Shown: positions 59,324 to 64,000 of the stretch, piece by piece | How the letters are laid out: each line of letters starts with the position of its first letter | Numbering within the stretch: position 1 is the first letter of the stretch | Notes under the pieces: generated by a model | What the model was told of the DNA's origin: nothing | Database searches by the model: none | The model's input: only the letters and a program-made list of their open reading frames with translations | Program-made: the position numbers and the translations under genes | DNA from: Hydractinia symbiolongicarpus | Lineage: Eukaryota; Cnidaria; Hydrozoa; Anthoathecata; Hydractiniidae | Length of the DNA stretch: 64,000 nucleotides | NCBI RefSeq assembly: GCF_029227915.1 | Contig: NC_079877.1 | Span: forward strand, 20,111,851-20,175,850 | Direction: 5' to 3'

Positions 59324-60653
59324 GATGGCCATAGATACTACTTGATACATTGGAAAGATTCATGGAAGCCTGAAAGTTCTTTAATATACTGTGAAAAGTT
59401 ATTACAAGATTTCTGGTCCAAAAAATCTTTGATATCGCAAGAGAAAGACACACAGGCAAAGCATCACGATAAAAATAAAATTCGAATATCCACGCTAACC
59501 AGCCCTGCAGAAGCGAACCAGAACGACACATCGAGTCAAAATAATACCACTGTTGCAACAGGTTCTCATTTGATTGGTAACGAACCAGAAGGGGTATAAC
59601 TTCATGTTTATTTGATTTCATATGGCGTTGAAATAAAACGTTTCTTAAATAACAATTTTTTTAAAGCATAGTCTTGAATATTTCAATTGATATTTATGCT
59701 TAGGTTAGTGGCAAACAAAAGCAAAGTGTTGATAACAAACTCGATGATTCCGATATCGAAGAAGATGTCAACTTTATAATGCAAGGAGAGGAACGCGAAG
59801 CATTTGCAAATGATAAAGATTCTCCCAACACTTTCATTGCATCAACAGAAGCAACGAATGAAAAGGAAGCTGAAACCGAACCCAATGCTGCTACTGCCGT
59901 CACGCAAGAAGTCGTCAAAGCAGTAGTACCAGAGGACGACCCAGACATTGTTGTAGAAGGCTCAATGAAAAAAAATGTGAGTGTCGAACATTCTGTTGAT
60001 TCTCCTTCAAAAAAAGGTGCACCAAAACGCAAAGCTAGGCCTCCACGACAGAGTGTGCACTCCTTTGAAGTCAAGTCAACTCTTGTGAGAAAAAAAGACA
60101 AAATCAAAAAAGCAAAAGAGAAGTTAAGGAAGATAAAGGAAAAGGGAAAAGGTGTTTAAATTTATTAATTTTTAAATCTTTTCAAAAACTAAACTACGGA
60201 AGATAGGTTATCCGTTTTTTTATTTTAAATCTCTGTTTTAGAGCCGAAAATTTCGAAAATCATATCGACTGTTATCGATCCCGACATCGTAGCTCCTGCA
60301 GAGATCGTGCAAGAAGGTACTGTCAACAACGAGGATATTGCAGATAAAATAAATGGAAATTCCAGCAATTTAAAATGTATGGTGTGCGACAAACTTCTGT
60401 CGTCCGAACAAAACTTGATGAAGCATCTGTTGACGCACAACAACAACCACACTTGCACAATCTGCATGACCACCTTTAAAAGCACCCACTTCTTGAAGCA
60501 CCACATGGACAAACATAATTCGTCATACCAATACTCGTGTCCCGTTTGCGACAAGAAGTTCAAGTTCAAAAATAACATGCGCGGCCATCTGCGCAAACAC
60601 AACATGGAGAAAAAGTTCGAGTGTGAAATATGCCAAAAGAAATTTATAGGAAG
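59324..60653 (+). CDS. Chromodomain plus C2H2 zinc-finger gene, partial
   Basis: Three exons in compatible phase: 59324-59593 (acceptor tgtacag, donor gtataa), 59704-60151 (donor gtgttt) and 60242-60653 (acceptor ttttag, donor gtaaaa). The first starts DGHRYYLIHWKDSWKPESSLIYCEKLLQDFW, a chromodomain C-terminal half. A long acidic, Ser/Glu-rich linker with Lys-rich KARPPRQSVHSFEVKSTLV follows. The last exon has C2H2 fingers: CMVC...HLLTH, CTIC...HHMDKH, CPVC...HLRKH, and the first half of a fourth (CEICQKKF) cut by the donor at 60654. It begins and ends with spliced exons, so the gene extends beyond what I recognise. It is probably nuclear and chromatin- or DNA-binding. Family not recognised. 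Confidence 0.65.
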
Positions 60654-62239
60654 GTAAAAACGTCGATTTTTTTAGTAACTGAGTAGGAGAACAGAAAAAC
60701 CTTTGTGTACTTGTACCCGCGTGTACAAACCTTTTATATACTTCTTCTTTTATAAGCATATTCTAGCAAGTATACAATCAAGTATACCAAGGCAGGGTAA
60801 TACTAAAAAATAATCATGATAAAGCATCATGATAAAGCAAGCAGAAATTTAGGTACTAAGGAATTTCGGCCTAAAACCTCTGGAAATGTTGAGGGGAAAG
60901 TATATACTTTAATTTTCGCGGGTATTAATTTTTGCGTTATCGTCCTATTATACTTTGAACTTAAGTGTATCGAGAACCAGAGCTCATATATGCATCAAAC
61001 TTGTTATTTGTCTTTAATTGTCAGAAGCTTTAGCATATTCTTTGTTGATCAATAAGTGAATTCTTTCTAAACTTATTTTCATGAAAACTATTTACATGGT
61101 TATGATTTTTACTGCGAATTTAAACAGATATTGGAAAGGGAGGAATGTCAGGAGAAGTCGGAAAAAGACGGTAATATTAAGTGTAAGATTTACGATTCTT
61201 GTACAAGTAAATTAATTTTTGCGACAAATTTTGAAAAAAAATTAACTTTTTAAGAACTCATTTACGCGAAGTTTGCAAGTCTTAATATTACGCGAAAAAA
61301 GAATATGATGACATTTTTTTTCTCAATTTATACCGTTTTTCAAGGACGTTTATGCAGGAGACATGAAATAAAGACTGCTAAAGTTAAAATAGACCTATTT
61401 CCATATCCATTTGGTTTCGCAAAATATGCATACTCAATATGCAGAATAACATGAAAACGAGATTAGTTATGAACAAAATTTTAGTTTGCAGCGAAGTAGT
61501 GCAGATATCGTTTGTTTACTTGCAATATTTGCAAAATAATTTGTCATACAGATTGTTATTAACATTTGGTGATGATATAGGATAATAGCATGTATCATTG
61601 GGTCGTTCTAATGCTTTTGTTTATTATTCTTCGTGGTAAATAAGCTAGGTATTAGCTAGTTTTGAATATGATATGAGTAGCTAACTATTTGGCTGACTGA
61701 CTTGTTCCAAACAACCGTGAATTTTAAGCTGTTTACCAAAATTGGTGATGTTGCTGGTATATGTCCTGTGTCGCCAGTTACCTTATTTTTAAACAACATA
61801 TCTGAAATTAACATTAGCCAGGCTTACTGACTGTGGTTTTGAATTGTGTTTTTTTTTCCAAGTGAGGGTAGTTTTGGAAGTATTTATAACTCACATTTTA
61901 CACATTTGTGATCTCAGAATTAGGATACTAATTTGACTTGGTGGGAAAAGTTGGACTTTAAACCTTTCTCTAAATGTTCTTGCGTTAAATTTTAAGCCTC
62001 TATCAAAGATTGAATTTGGTTAAAAAAATCTAAAATTTCAAAATATAAAGTTGACTAAAAGGATGATATCCTAATTCTTAAATTTTGTATTCAGAGAGTT
62101 ACCATCTTGGTATTTTTTCAGGCAAATGAAATTGTCCAGTATTCATATATATTTCATCTTTGAAATTAACACCCATTCGGGTACATATTACAAACAATAA
62201 AGGAAAGGAATAAAAGAATAAAAATAAAATATATATTAT
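60654..62239. other. No gene recognised
   Basis: The exon completing the fourth zinc finger is not visible here. Candidate acceptors (for example aaacag at 61126) give no continuing finger (no His pair). Otherwise AT-rich. Confidence 0.4.
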
Positions 62240-63285
62240 CGTCAGATGTTGGCCTCTAAAATCGATCTGAAACGCAGTCTGTGTTCGGGATATACCAATT
62301 CTCAATAATCATTCTCAGTTCGTCTATCAGCACAGGTGTATTATTTGAAAGTAGCAAATCCAGCACATCAATATGCTGTTGTCTGCATATCTGTATGACG
62401 TCACCAAGGAAAGACCCAGCTCGGAGATCTGTAGACAGTTGTGTGACAAGTATTTTACGTGTTACTTCATTATGAAGAAATCGACGGAATAAATTGAGTT
62501 TTTTTTTTATATTAAACAGATTGTATCTAATTCAAATAGTTCATGCAAAATGTTTTTACTAAATCGAGATACGTTAAATAAATATTTCAGTGCGGATCGT
62601 GCCTGAATCTCGAGCTTACGTTGTGAAGACGCTGGAAGTGAAGATAACTCGAGCCCATATGTGAGTTTTGGGATGATGATAGATTTGTAAAGTGTTTTAT
62701 GATGCTAAAGGGGTGACAGAAACGAATACCAGCGTTTACAAGTGTGCCACATTTCACAGAGTCTATGATTTTTTTGCGATTGACTCAGCTCAAGGTGTGA
62801 TTTATGCATAGTTCATACAAAACCAAGATGTTTAAGAGAGTCAGTAGGATATATTGGGTTACCATGGAGGATTATAAAAGGATTTTTTAATGGAGGTTTT
62901 CCAGACATAACGAATTCCGTCTTTTTAGTATTGAATTTAATTAAATGATTATAGCCATACTTTACACAGCGGTCTATCATTTTCTGCAATCCAGAGAGAG
63001 TAGCGCTCATCAGAATAATATCATCTGCATAGAACACAATGCCAGTGAATTCGCCGTACAGCTTTGTCCCTATATTTAACGATTGAATTTCACGTAGAAG
63101 TTGTTCTGCATAAATATTATATAAATAAGGTGACAATAGCGACCCTTCACGTACTCCTTGGGATAGCTTAAAAATTTGAGAAGTCTCACCTTGATAAGTC
63201 ACAAAAGCGGTTCCATTTGAGTATAAATTATCCAAAACTTTCACAACATAAGGAGGTAGACGACTATGCCATGCAAAAAAAATAA
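62240..63285 (-). pseudogene. LINE reverse transcriptase fragment
   Basis: Open segment 63244-62813 has YQGETSQIFKLSQGVREGSLLSPYLYNIYAEQLL, VFYADDIILMSATLSGLQKMID (YADD) and HLIKFNTKKTEFVMSG. Homology continues below 62813 in shifted frames (HKTLYKSIIIPKLTYGLEL, LEIQARSALKYLFN) to about 62240. The upstream side (WHSRLPPYVV) ends near 63285. 5' truncated. The RT differs from both other LINE families in this window. Confidence 0.8.
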
Positions 63286-64000
63286 TCTAAAAACAAAAAA
63301 ATAAATCAACTTTTTTAAAAAACAAATGAAATGAAACGAAATGAAATCAACTTTGCTTCAAATCAAAATGAAATGAAATGAAATGAATTTGTTTTTATAA
63401 ATCTAAAAGTAATTTCTCAAATCAACGATTTTTTTGAAAAATACAAAATATTTTCCGCGGGAATGATGAATTGTGATGTTTTGGCTTATAAAAAACTGTT
63501 AATTGTCAAAAATGTGGTTACGACGTATAGCTATTGACTCCAAAATTCACGAACCAAATGTAATACTCTCAAACTTTAAATTTGGACTAAGACAAAATGG
63601 TGGCGAATAAAGGATGCAGACAAGTGGAAGCACTTCGCATGTACAATGAAAAATAAAAGAACTAAAAAGCCTGTCAATGGAAAAAAGGAAAAGTGAAGAA
63701 GCCGGGGCTACAGTTGGAGGTAACATTCTGGCGAAAAAGAAATGATTGTTCAGCGTTGTGCCAGTAAAACAACAGGTAGCTAGTTTTATGATATGAAGTA
63801 TCCAAAGATTGGTCCTCTTGAGTTTGTACCTTATCCTTTCGAAGAAATAACATTTGATAATGTCAAAATTACAGGCTGTGCAATAGAAATATGGAGTGTG
63901 ATATTTTAAAATCAGTATAAATGGACCATCTTGTGTTAGAATAGATCAAATTAAATCATTTAATTTAATTCATGTTAGATTTTTTCAAAACAATTCAAGA
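63286..64000. other. No gene recognised; short (AAATG)n repeat
   Basis: 63325-63390 repeats gaaatgaaatgaaat. The rest is AT-rich with no recognisable coding region up to the window edge. Confidence 0.4.

Overview
This is an AT-rich animal window dominated by nested, mostly decayed transposable elements, with a few intron-containing host-like genes. The TE mix is a Helentron, a short-LTR Copia element, CR1/L2-like and RTE-like LINEs, pogo and IS3EU-like DNA transposons. Short introns and a Rab6-like gene with seven coding exons fit an invertebrate. I favour a cnidarian, possibly a hydrozoan, but that is inference from TE style and not a marker gene.

Layout. 1-5.7 kb: a degenerate Helentron on the minus strand (Rep, PIF1 helicase, C-terminal EN endonuclease), with a Walker A reading frame cut by the left edge. 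6-10.3 kb: a YqaJ/SWIM-type fragment and a multi-exon Jerky/pogo-like transposase, both minus. 10,587-14,916: an apparently intact IS3EU-like transposon (30-bp TIRs, 6-bp TSD) encoding an integrase-like transposase and, convergently, a two-exon HECT-like protein. 16.7-28.8 kb: one CR1/L2-like LINE broken by two insertions, a Copia element (16,968-22,014, TSD CAGGG) and a second IS3EU-like element (23,645-27,121, TSD CTGGTC) that carries an alpha-kinase in the place where the first carries HECT.

30.7-32.9 kb: a Rab6-like host gene just downstream of a (CTGT)n array. 34-37 kb: MITEs and nested non-autonomous DNA elements. 38.4-41.4 kb: RTE-like LINE copies. 42.5-43.9, 49.9-52.9 and 52.9-58.8 kb: three copies of a roughly 3-kb repeat, each with an internal tRNA-like unit. 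The last copy is split by a pogo transposon (55,466-58,126) that also carries a divergent HIRAN-domain gene. A paralogous empty site in the first copy proves the pogo boundaries. 44,571-45,090: four 130-bp tandem units. 59.3-60.7 kb: part of a chromodomain plus C2H2 zinc-finger gene. 62.2-63.3 kb: a minus-strand LINE RT fragment.

The most striking pattern is that three separate DNA transposons with defined ends each pair a transposase with a signalling- or repair-type domain protein: HECT, alpha-kinase and HIRAN. In the two IS3EU-like elements the second gene sits in the same slot and orientation, which suggests a modular cargo architecture.
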